From an uncultured Clostridia bacterium (GTDB lineage Bacteria; Bacillota; Clostridia; Christensenellales; UBA1242), in the NCBI GenBank assembly GCA_947625955.1, contig CANQQH010000013.1, forward strand, positions 1 through 16,011: DNA of 16,011 nucleotides. Direction: 5' to 3'. A program made the position numbers and the translations under genes. The notes beneath the pieces are model-generated. The model was given only the letters and a program-made list of their open reading frames with translations, was not told where the DNA came from and did no database searches. Below, in pieces: positions 1 to 4,516 of the stretch. The first letter of the stretch is position 1; every line of letters begins with the position of its first letter.

Positions 1-201
1 GCCAAGCATGAAGTTCATGTTGAGTTCCCAGCAAAGTTCTTGATTTTTCCTCTCCTGTCGACGCTTGTCAAAGTCGGTCTGAACGCTCTTCACAATCGCC
101 TCATCATCTTCCTTTGAATAGAAAAATTTTTCGTCATTTTGTTGTTTTGAAGTTGTTTTTGACTTTTTTTCAAACGCATTTGCGTTTTTTATGTTTTTCA
201 C
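1..201 (-). CDS. Phage portal protein, N-terminal fragment (runs off left edge)
   Basis: Only the first 67 codons are in the window; the gene continues past base 1. Portal proteins form the dodecameric ring at one vertex of a tailed-phage head, through which the terminase pumps DNA. The start chosen is GTG at 201-199: it overlaps the upstream stop as GTGA and has an AAGGAG ribosome binding site about 8 nt upstream. The first 30 residues are Lys/Asn/Ser-rich. They are followed by a charged helical stretch (KEDDEAIVKSVQTDFDKRR) leading into QELCWELNMNFMLG, the kind of N-terminus seen in portal proteins of Clostridia prophages. The position, third gene after terL in the same operon, also fits a portal. 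No portal core is visible, so the call rests on N-terminal resemblance and order. Another head protein cannot be excluded. Confidence 0.6.
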   Translation of the reverse strand, partial: MKNIKNANAFEKKSKTTSKQQNDEKFFYSKEDDEAIVKSVQTDFDKRRQERKNQELCWELNMNFMLG

Positions 202-389
202 TTTGTTTTCTCCTTGATTTTGTTGATTTGCTTTTTCATGTTTTTCATTGCCTCGAAAAGACTGTCAAAACATTTTTCGCAAAGGTAGATGTTTCCTTTG
301 TGGCTGCAAGTGTTGATGTTCTTTGTTGCATAGCTGTTGCAGCAAAGAGTGTCGCACCTTATGTTTTGCTGGCAAGGTTCAATAACCAT
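198..389 (-). CDS. Small Cys-rich putative zinc-binding phage protein (63 aa)
   Basis: This is a 63-residue protein with seven cysteines: C6, then CDTLCC (12-17), then C28 and the pair CEKC (37-40). Spaced Cys pairs separated by about 20 residues are typical of a small zinc ribbon or treble-clef fold. The C-terminus (FEAMKNMKKQINKIKEK) is a basic helix. The start ATG overlaps the upstream stop as TAATG, with GGAG about 8 nt before it, and the stop overlaps the next start by 4 nt, so translation is coupled on both sides. Small Cys-pair proteins are common between terminase and portal genes of Gram-positive phages, where their role is not established. The function is unknown; zinc binding is inferred from Cys spacing only. 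Confidence 0.7.
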   Translation of the reverse strand: MVIEPCQQNIRCDTLCCNSYATKNINTCSHKGNIYLCEKCFDSLFEAMKNMKKQINKIKEKTK

Positions 390-784
390 TACTTAATCTC
401 CTTTAATTTTTCTATTAATTCATCTTTAAGGCTCATTAGTTCCTCGTTCGACATTTTTTCAAGGTCGCTTTTGCTATCTGTTATAAACATATCAAGAAGC
501 ATTTTGATTGCCGCAAGGTCTGGTGGCTGAAAAAGTGTTGTTATTTTTTTCTTTGTTAGTTGAAGTTTTTCTTTCTTTTCCTTAACATGCTTTTTCTTGT
601 TGTCGGCTTCTTCAAAAGAAGGAAAAACCATTTGCTTTGCAACTTTCTTTTCGCTCTTTTCGTCTGTTTGGTATTCTTCAATCACTTCTTGATATGAAAA
701 TCCTTCCGCCTTTTTCATGAGGATTTCTTTGATTTTTTGAATGATGTCGCTTTTAGAGTTGTCCATTTTTGCCTTCGAGCCCAT
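389..784 (-). CDS. Terminase small-subunit-like / packaging-associated protein (131 aa)
   Basis: This lies immediately downstream of terL in the same direction. It is a highly charged, Lys/Glu-rich helical protein. Two stretches resemble terminase small-subunit-like proteins of Gram-positive phages: AEGFSYQEVIEEYQ near residues 27-40, recalling the 'GY.YEEV..EY' segment, and TKKKITTLFQPPDLAAIKMLL near 77-97, recalling the 'KK..T..PPD..A..F.L' segment that ends those proteins. The usual N-terminal helix-turn-helix is not obvious, so this may be a reduced or derived version. The coordinates use the longest frame from ATG 784. An in-frame ATG at 766-764 is preceded by GAAGG with a 5-nt spacer, while the upstream ATG has no convincing site, so the true start is quite possibly 766 (125 aa). 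Identity as TerS is tentative. Confidence 0.65.
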   Translation of the reverse strand: MGSKAKMDNSKSDIIQKIKEILMKKAEGFSYQEVIEEYQTDEKSEKKVAKQMVFPSFEEADNKKKHVKEKKEKLQLTKKKITTLFQPPDLAAIKMLLDMFITDSKSDLEKMSNEELMSLKDELIEKLKEIK

Positions 785-805
785 TATAGCTTTTCATGTC
801 TTTGT

Positions 806-2251
806 TTATTGCCAAGGACTGACGCCTTTTTTGATTCTTTTCAAAAGTTTTTCCTTGTTTTTCATAAGCTCGCTTTTCTCTTGTTTTTTGACTGCTGTTT
901 CTGGGCGGTTCATAATATAGTAGCGCAGTTCGTCCAGCGAGTGGTCGTCGTCTTTTATGGGTCTGTCGCCCTCGCCCCAATAGTAGGATTTGATTTCGCG
1001 TATGAGATTTACGCAGGACGAGAAAATGAAAAGCCTTGCCTTCCCCTCACCGTTTTTCAAATATGACTTCACTCTGCTGATGCCGGCGAACAAGTCTTTG
1101 TTGACATTTGGATTGACAGCAATGCCGTTTTCAAAAAATAATTCAGTGACGCTTTTGCTGCTTGCCAGTGTTTTTTGGTTTGCGGCACTATCGATAAGTG
1201 CTTCGTATCTGCCGTCTTTGCGCGGCTGCCAGCCAAGGCTTTTGGCAATTTGTATTATCTTCTTTGCGTGGTATTCAACAGTTTGCCCTGCTTCAAAGTG
1301 TTCGGCAATAACATAGACGTTGCCGTCGTAGTCGCACGCATAGAAATGGGCGGAAAGCGGATTGTTGAGCCCGGGGTCGATGGAGATCTTGTCATAGAAA
1401 TCATGCGGCAGAGGTCGAGGTTCAATAACATGAATCTGCTGGTCGAACTCCTTATAGACCATGCTCTTTTTGTTTTGCAAAAACATTCCATATCTACGGC
1501 TGGTGAGTTCTTCCTCACTCATTGAACTGGTCAGCCTTTTGAGCTCGGCCTTGCTTAGGTATGGGTTGTCTGCCCATTCCATGAACATGCAAAACACTTC
1601 GGGGTCGTTGTTTTTGTTGAGATAAATCTCATCGTAGATATACGTTTGACCTTTGAGCGGGGTCATGGTTCCAAAGATATCGCCGCATTTGTCTAGCACG
1701 CGCATTTTGCATTCGTTATAGATATCTTCGGGCGGCTCCTCATCAAACCAAACAAAGTCAAGCGATGTGCCTTGAAACTTCTCCCTGCCTTCTTCACAAG
1801 ATTTGAAGGAAATGCGCGAAAGCCCACCAAAGACATTTTTGATGACGATTGTGTCGATAACCCCATACTCGGGGCTGTTTTTCTTTCCCGTGTTCATGAT
1901 GATTTCTTCGATGAAGTTCTTGTCGAGATACTTCAAAATTTTTTCTTGTGCCACTTCTTTTTGAACTTTTGTTGAAAGACTCACCACCCATCCAAACACA
2001 TCCTTTTTGTTCTTTCGATATGGATGAATACCTCTTGCCAGCCAGATTGACTCAACGGCGCCACATTCTGTTTTGCCACTTCTGTTGCCGCCGAAAACCC
2101 ACCTGTTTCGCTTTTTGCATTTGTGGAAAGCAATTTGCTTTTTGTGTTTTTTCTTTCCCTTGTTATAGGAATATAGCGGGCAACTTTTTCTCTTTTTTAT
2201 CTCTTTGATAAGCTCACTTGCAAGGGCTATGTTTTCTGTAATGTTATTCAT
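806..2251 (-). CDS. terL: Phage terminase large subunit (ATPase/nuclease)
   Basis: The large terminase is the DNA-packaging motor: its N-terminal ATPase drives DNA into the prohead and its C-terminal RNase H-like nuclease cuts the concatemer. The 481-residue length is normal for the family. Visible motifs are Walker A GGNRSGKT (54-61), Walker B DFVWFDEE (165-172) with the catalytic Glu after Asp, and coupling motif GTMTP (194-198). The nuclease acidic residues are D292 in IDPGLNN, D354 in ALIDSAA, and the cluster D434-D436 with D440 in DDDHSLDELRYYI. All key residues are present, so the protein appears intact. The ATG at 2251 has AGGTGG about 5 nt upstream and overlaps a possible leader ORF as ATGA. 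Neighbouring packaging genes follow directly, which supports a prophage. Confidence 0.95.
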   Translation of the reverse strand: MNNITENIALASELIKEIKKRKSCPLYSYNKGKKKHKKQIAFHKCKKRNRWVFGGNRSGKTECGAVESIWLARGIHPYRKNKKDVFGWVVSLSTKVQKEVAQEKILKYLDKNFIEEIIMNTGKKNSPEYGVIDTIVIKNVFGGLSRISFKSCEEGREKFQGTSLDFVWFDEEPPEDIYNECKMRVLDKCGDIFGTMTPLKGQTYIYDEIYLNKNNDPEVFCMFMEWADNPYLSKAELKRLTSSMSEEELTSRRYGMFLQNKKSMVYKEFDQQIHVIEPRPLPHDFYDKISIDPGLNNPLSAHFYACDYDGNVYVIAEHFEAGQTVEYHAKKIIQIAKSLGWQPRKDGRYEALIDSAANQKTLASSKSVTELFFENGIAVNPNVNKDLFAGISRVKSYLKNGEGKARLFIFSSCVNLIREIKSYYWGEGDRPIKDDDHSLDELRYYIMNRPETAVKKQEKSELMKNKEKLLKRIKKGVSPWQ

Positions 2252-2352
2252 TTATCCACCTCAAAAAAACGCAAAAACAAGAAATTTTGCGTGAAATATT
2301 GTTTCATTTTGTTGAAATGGCAAGAAAATATTGTTTTTTCAAAAGCTGCCAT
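2248..2352 (-). CDS. Possible 34-codon leader ORF coupled to terL
   Basis: A short frame starts ATG at 2352-2350 and ends TGA at 2250-2248. The TGA overlaps the terL start as ATGA, the classic geometry of translational coupling. It has its own ribosome-binding-like sequence AAAAGGTGA ending 3 nt before the ATG. The peptide begins MAAFEKTIFSC and ends RFFEVDK; it has 8 Phe in 34 residues and is not recognisable. The terminator-like hairpin at 2263-2291 lies inside its coding region, so ribosome movement could affect the hairpin. However, the U-rich sequence makes Phe codons inevitable, and the better-looking promoter (2295-2323) would start transcription inside the ORF. It may be a chance ORF. 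Conservation of the ATGA junction in relatives would decide. Confidence 0.35.
   Translation of the reverse strand: MAAFEKTIFSCHFNKMKQYFTQNFLFLRFFEVDK
2263..2291 (-). terminator. Terminator-like hairpin in the terL leader (leftward)
   Basis: Plus-strand arms CGCAAAA (2270-2276) and TTTTGCG (2285-2291) form a perfect 7-bp inverted repeat with an 8-nt loop. Read leftward, the stem is followed at once by seven T (complement of A at 2263-2269), the layout of an intrinsic terminator. It ends just before the terL ribosome binding site. The stem has only three G-C pairs, so it may be weak. Possible roles are stopping stray leftward transcription or attenuating terL. Confidence 0.45.
2292..2323 (-). 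promoter_or_regulatory. Candidate terL promoter with overlapping TGAAA/TTTCA boxes
   Basis: Read leftward, TTGCCA (2323-2318) and AATATT (2300-2295) are separated by 17 bp, a possible -35/-10 pair matching consensus at 5/6 and 4/6 positions. Three boxes lie across this stretch: TGAAA (2292-2296), TTTCA (2302-2306) and TGAAA (2313-2317), so adjacent boxes form two inverted repeats. Such boxes in a promoter spacer suit an operator. The predicted start near 2288 would lie inside the terminator-like stem, so this promoter would bypass the hairpin. Confidence 0.35.
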
Positions 2353-2353
2353 T
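2316..2353. repeat. 7-bp inverted repeat between the divergent genes
   Basis: AATGGCA (2316-2322) and TGCCATT (2347-2353) are perfect inverted copies with a 24-nt AT-rich spacer. The right arm covers the start of the possible leader ORF and the left arm overlaps the candidate -35 of terL. It could be a regulator-binding site or an RNA stem masking the leader-ORF start; it could also be chance. Confidence 0.25.
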
Positions 2354-2411
2354 ATTCACCTTTTATCGTCAAAAATTGTTGGCTCACAGCTAGTTTTGCG
2401 TCTTGGCTTTT

Positions 2412-2420
2412 TGCTAGAAT
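2412..2420 (+). promoter_or_regulatory. Extended -10 promoter for the SH3-like membrane protein gene
   Basis: TGCTAGAAT is an extended -10 (TGN plus TAGAAT, 5/6 to TATAAT). The hexamer ends at 2420, only 6 nt before the ATG at 2427, so transcription would begin at or next to the start codon. No good -35 is visible at 16-18 bp, which is tolerable for an extended -10. The giant gene downstream uses a similar TGCTAAAAT element. Confidence 0.5.
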
Positions 2421-2426
2421 GTTCGT

Positions 2427-3488
2427 ATGAAAAAGATTTGTAGATTATTTGTTGTTTCATTTTTACTCTTGGCGGTTCCATTTGCCGTTGTTATTGGATG
2501 CACTTTGCCAATACGCTCTGCGCTTGGCAAACCATTTTATTATGAAAGCCAAATAAACTCACCTAAAAAATCATCTGGCTATGAGGTGAGTTTGGCGGAG
2601 TATGCAAAAGTTCAAAAGGATTGCTATCTTTTCCGTACGTCTGATATAACGGATAAGTCATTTCAAAATGTGTTTTTTGTTGTACCCGAGACCTACTTTG
2701 TTAAAATCATTGAAAAGACCTTGACTGTTTATAAGGTTCAATATCAAGACGAGGTTGGGTTTGTTGCGCCAGAGACTGTGAAGATTGTTGATTTTGTTCC
2801 TTCTGTTCCGGAGCTTTTGGACGTGACTTTTGATTTGAAAAGCAAAGTCAGCACGCAGATTCGCGAGACGCCTTCCATTTCGGCTAGCAACATAAAAACA
2901 ATCATCCCCGAGGGTGAACGCGGACTCAGCTATATTGCCTCCACCGTTGGTGAGCGTCCACTCAATGGCGTTTCGAACATCTGGTTCTATGCCTACTATT
3001 TCCCAAAGAGTGACCCAACGCGAGTTTATAAGGGCTATATCTATGAGGGCGCGACCGAAAACCTCAGTTCGATTGATGTTAATGGCGAAGATGTCGAGGT
3101 TGTCGAGCCGCCAGCTGTTGAAACAAACACGGATATTGACTATTCGGTTAACCCAACAATAAAGACGATTTTGATTATCTTGATTTGCTTGCCTATTTTT
3201 CTTGTGTTCGTTCTCTTGCTTGTTGGAAACAGAAAAACGAAAAATGGCGACCCAAAGGAACTTCTTGATGATGAGGTTAAAACTCAAAAAGTTCCAAAGG
3301 AGAAACCAAAGAAGCAAACGGCAAAGAAGTTTGTTGATTCGAAACTAAAAAAAATTGATGATTTTGAAGGGCAAACTTTTGAAAGAAAGCACTACTACAC
3401 CAATTTTCTTGAAAAGCCAACCAGTACGGCCAATTTGAAACCTGAATTTCCAACCTATGAAGTGATTGACGACGATGACTTGCTTTGA
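2427..3488 (+). CDS. Single-pass membrane protein with SH3-like extracellular segments (353 aa)
   Basis: Residues 1-24 form a signal sequence or N-terminal anchor (KK followed by a Leu/Val/Phe core). The exported part has two SH3b-like segments: about 83-122 (VKIIEKTLTVYKVQYQDEVG, then GFVAPETVKIVD) and about 135-208 (an R-E-T-P-S turn, then WFYAYY and KGYIYEG). A transmembrane helix spans about 246-267, followed by RKTK and an 85-residue Lys/Asp/Glu-rich cytoplasmic tail. The likely topology is type I. SH3b folds often bind peptidoglycan, but no enzyme domain is present, so a sensor, scaffold or wall-contact role is inference. No ribosome binding site precedes the ATG; translation may be leaderless. 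It is divergent from the terL operon and convergent with the regulator gene, overlapping that gene's 3' end by 34 bp. Whether it is a host gene or prophage cargo is unclear. Confidence 0.85.
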   Translation: MKKICRLFVVSFLLLAVPFAVVIGCTLPIRSALGKPFYYESQINSPKKSSGYEVSLAEYAKVQKDCYLFRTSDITDKSFQNVFFVVPETYFVKIIEKTLTVYKVQYQDEVGFVAPETVKIVDFVPSVPELLDVTFDLKSKVSTQIRETPSISASNIKTIIPEGERGLSYIASTVGERPLNGVSNIWFYAYYFPKSDPTRVYKGYIYEGATENLSSIDVNGEDVEVVEPPAVETNTDIDYSVNPTIKTILIILICLPIFLVFVLLLVGNRKTKNGDPKELLDDEVKTQKVPKEKPKKQTAKKFVDSKLKKIDDFEGQTFERKHYYTNFLEKPTSTANLKPEFPTYEVIDDDDLL

Positions 3489-4159
3489 AGATTTTTCTTG
3501 AAAACTTTTGTTTTGTTGGATTTTTCGTCGCGAAGTTTCTTGCAATATAGTTCTTCAAGCCATGGCTCGTTGCCGATTTGCGAGCGGATGAAAGATGCTG
3601 TCCAATTCTTGTCTATCAAAAACTTCATGAGTTTCTTTTGAATAGTAAGGATTCTGCGATAGACAGTTCGCTCTGTTATGCCAAATGAAAAGGCAATCTC
3701 TTCGGCGCTTAGGTTCTTCACCCACTTCATAACGGCAAGGCGCTTTTCGTCACCGCTAAGTGACGAAATAAGGTTCTCACTCATCACAAACAGATTGAGA
3801 AGTTTATCTTTTCTTTCACTGAGGTCGATAACATGATTCATCTCCGAAAAAGTTGAATTGTTGCTGCCGTAGATTGTTGATGTGAAGATGAATGATGATG
3901 CCCTTTTCTCGATGAGCTTGTCGAGATAGCCGATGATGTTTGGCAAGGTTTTATATGCCGACAAAAGAACTTTGATATAGATGAAAAGTTCGAAGTTTGA
4001 ATCATTGAGTTTGACGCGCTTGTTTGCGATTTTTATGGTGTTTTTGGCAAAACTAGTGCTGTTTTCACATTTTTCTTGCGTGGTTTTGCGTTTTTTGAAA
4101 GTTTCTGCTAATGAATTTTCGTTGATGTTTTCCATGATATTTGCTTTGCTACTTGTCAT
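3455..4159 (-). CDS. Sigma-70 region 4-like helix-turn-helix regulator (234 aa)
   Basis: The C-terminal part carries a sigma-70 region 4-type helix-turn-helix: SGDEKRLAVMKWVKNLSAEE (135-154) continuing through IAFSFGITERTVYRRI (155-170) to a basic helix near 180. This is the arrangement seen in phage late regulators of the ArpU/RinA type and in sigma-like proteins. The N-terminal 50 residues are Lys/Asn/Ser-rich and probably disordered. Residues about 55-133 are helical (LPNIIGYLDKLIEKR, then IDLSERKDKLLNLFV). No region 2 is visible, so it is not a complete sigma factor. The ATG at 4159 has AAGGAG about 10 nt upstream. It lies on the same strand as the packaging genes but is separated from them by an opposite-strand gene. 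Activation of the late operon is a reasonable hypothesis; a host regulator is the alternative. The 3' end overlaps the convergent gene by 34 bp. Confidence 0.8.
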   Translation of the reverse strand: MTSSKANIMENINENSLAETFKKRKTTQEKCENSTSFAKNTIKIANKRVKLNDSNFELFIYIKVLLSAYKTLPNIIGYLDKLIEKRASSFIFTSTIYGSNNSTFSEMNHVIDLSERKDKLLNLFVMSENLISSLSGDEKRLAVMKWVKNLSAEEIAFSFGITERTVYRRILTIQKKLMKFLIDKNWTASFIRSQIGNEPWLEELYCKKLRDEKSNKTKVFKKNLQSKSSSSITS

Positions 4160-4179
4160 TTTTTCTTTGCTCCTTATAT

Positions 4180-4209
4180 TGTCATATTTTGTCGATTTTT
4201 GTCAAACAG
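4180..4209. repeat. Three 10-bp-phased TGTC repeats upstream of the regulator gene
   Basis: TGTC starts at 4180, 4190 and 4200, each followed by an A/T-rich hexamer (CATATTT-, CGATTTT- and CAAACAG-type continuations), giving a tandem array with exact 10-bp spacing. Read leftward, the outermost copy is part of TTGACA (4205-4200), a consensus -35 for the regulator gene, though no good -10 follows at standard spacing. One-turn spacing puts all copies on the same DNA face, as expected for cooperative protein binding. Confidence 0.4.
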
Positions 4210-4247
4210 TAACGGGTTGTTTGTTCGTTTGTGATTTGATTTTAATA

Positions 4248-4274
4248 TGAGAAAGTGCTCATTGCGTTTTCTCA
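4248..4274. repeat. TGAGAAA/TTTCTCA inverted repeat
   Basis: TGAGAAA (4248-4254) and TTTCTCA (4268-4274) are perfect 7-bp inverted arms around a 13-nt loop. A further copy, GTGAGAAA, occurs at 4480-4487 in the leader of the giant gene. The trio could be sites for one regulator serving both divergent genes. No run of T follows on either side, so it is not a terminator. Confidence 0.3.
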
Positions 4275-4309
4275 CTGACGCGTTTTGATTAGTTTTTTCA
4301 AAATCCTAT

Positions 4310-4329
4310 ATTCGAACAAATGTTTGAAT
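4310..4329. promoter_or_regulatory. LexA/SOS-box-like palindrome
   Basis: The core CGAACAAATGTTTG (4313-4326) fits the Bacillus LexA box CGAACRNRYGTTYC at 13 of 14 positions; only the last base differs. It sits in a wider 20-bp imperfect palindrome beginning ATTC and ending GAAT. It lies about 150 bp from the regulator start and 190 bp from the giant-gene start, and about 90 bp from the giant-gene -35. A possible rightward promoter overlaps it (TTGAAT at 4324, AATAAT at 4346, 16-bp spacing). Confidence 0.45.
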
Positions 4330-4340
4330 GATTTTATGAT

Positions 4341-4371
4341 AAAAAAATAATGTGGACAGCACTATGTCCAC
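4341..4371 (-). terminator. Leftward intrinsic terminator-like hairpin
   Basis: GTGGACA (4352-4358) and TGTCCAC (4365-4371) form a perfect 7-bp stem with a 6-nt loop and four G-C pairs. Read leftward, the stem is followed by ATTATTTTTTT, a U-rich tail; read rightward, no U-run follows. It would stop leftward transcription entering from 4372-4516 before the regulator gene. The perfect 20-bp dyad could instead be an operator. Confidence 0.5.
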
Positions 4372-4416
4372 GATTAAAAATTTTTCAAAAAAATTGCTTA
4401 GGGGGTTGTTTTCGTT

Positions 4417-4444
4417 TTGCTTAATCGACAAGATATGCTAAAAT
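4417..4444 (+). promoter_or_regulatory. Promoter of the giant lipoprotein gene
   Basis: TTGCTT (4417-4422) and TAAAAT (4439-4444) are separated by 16 bp. The -10 is extended by TGC (4436-4438), giving TGCTAAAAT. Transcription is predicted to start near 4451, leaving a 5' leader of about 66 nt. This is the best promoter in the window. Confidence 0.6.
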
Positions 4445-4449
4445 AAGTT

Positions 4450-4470
4450 ATATATTTATAGTAAATATAT
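4450..4470 (+). repeat. 9-bp perfect palindrome at the predicted transcription start
   Basis: ATATATTTA (4450-4458) and TAAATATAT (4462-4470) are perfect inverted arms around TAG. The element starts almost exactly at the predicted +1, so the mRNA would begin with a short hairpin. Roles could be protection of the 5' end from RNase attack or, at DNA level, an operator next to the -10. Confidence 0.45.
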
Positions 4471-4505
4471 TCCGCACATGTGAGAAACTAAGTTGTGGCG
4501 ATAGT

Positions 4506-4511
4506 AAGGAG
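4506..4511 (+). promoter_or_regulatory. Strong ribosome binding site that sets the giant-gene start
   Basis: AAGGAG lies 5 nt before ATG 4517. It fixes the start of the long frame, which otherwise has several internal Met codons, and gives a complete lipoprotein signal peptide. Confidence 0.85.
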
Positions 4512-4516
4512 TTGTT

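Larger units (their letters stand above)
4160..4516. other. 357-bp divergent intergenic regulatory region
   Basis: No credible gene is present; the longest frames crossing it are shadows of the regulator gene or end within about 13 codons without a ribosome binding site. It separates the regulator (leftward) from the giant lipoprotein gene (rightward). From left to right it holds a phased TGTC repeat, a TGAGAAA hairpin, a LexA-box look-alike, a terminator-like hairpin, the giant-gene promoter, a start-site palindrome and a strong ribosome binding site. The sequence is AT-rich. Confidence 0.7.

Noticed and set aside
114..530. Plus-strand frame of 138 codons rich in Phe/Leu/Ser
   Set aside because: Complement of Lys/Glu-rich minus-strand genes; the three overlapping packaging-operon genes explain the sequence.
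2252..2426. Possible prophage attachment site between terL and the membrane gene
   Set aside because: No second copy, integrase or tRNA end is visible in the window, so an att site cannot be supported.
2658..3317. Minus-strand frame of 219 codons
   Set aside because: Lies within the SH3-like membrane protein gene, whose signal peptide, domains and transmembrane helix are coherent; the antisense product is Asn/Arg-rich noise.
4247..4288. 13-codon plus-strand ORF starting ATG at 4247
   Set aside because: No ribosome binding site, very short, and it lies across an inverted repeat; no support as a leader peptide.
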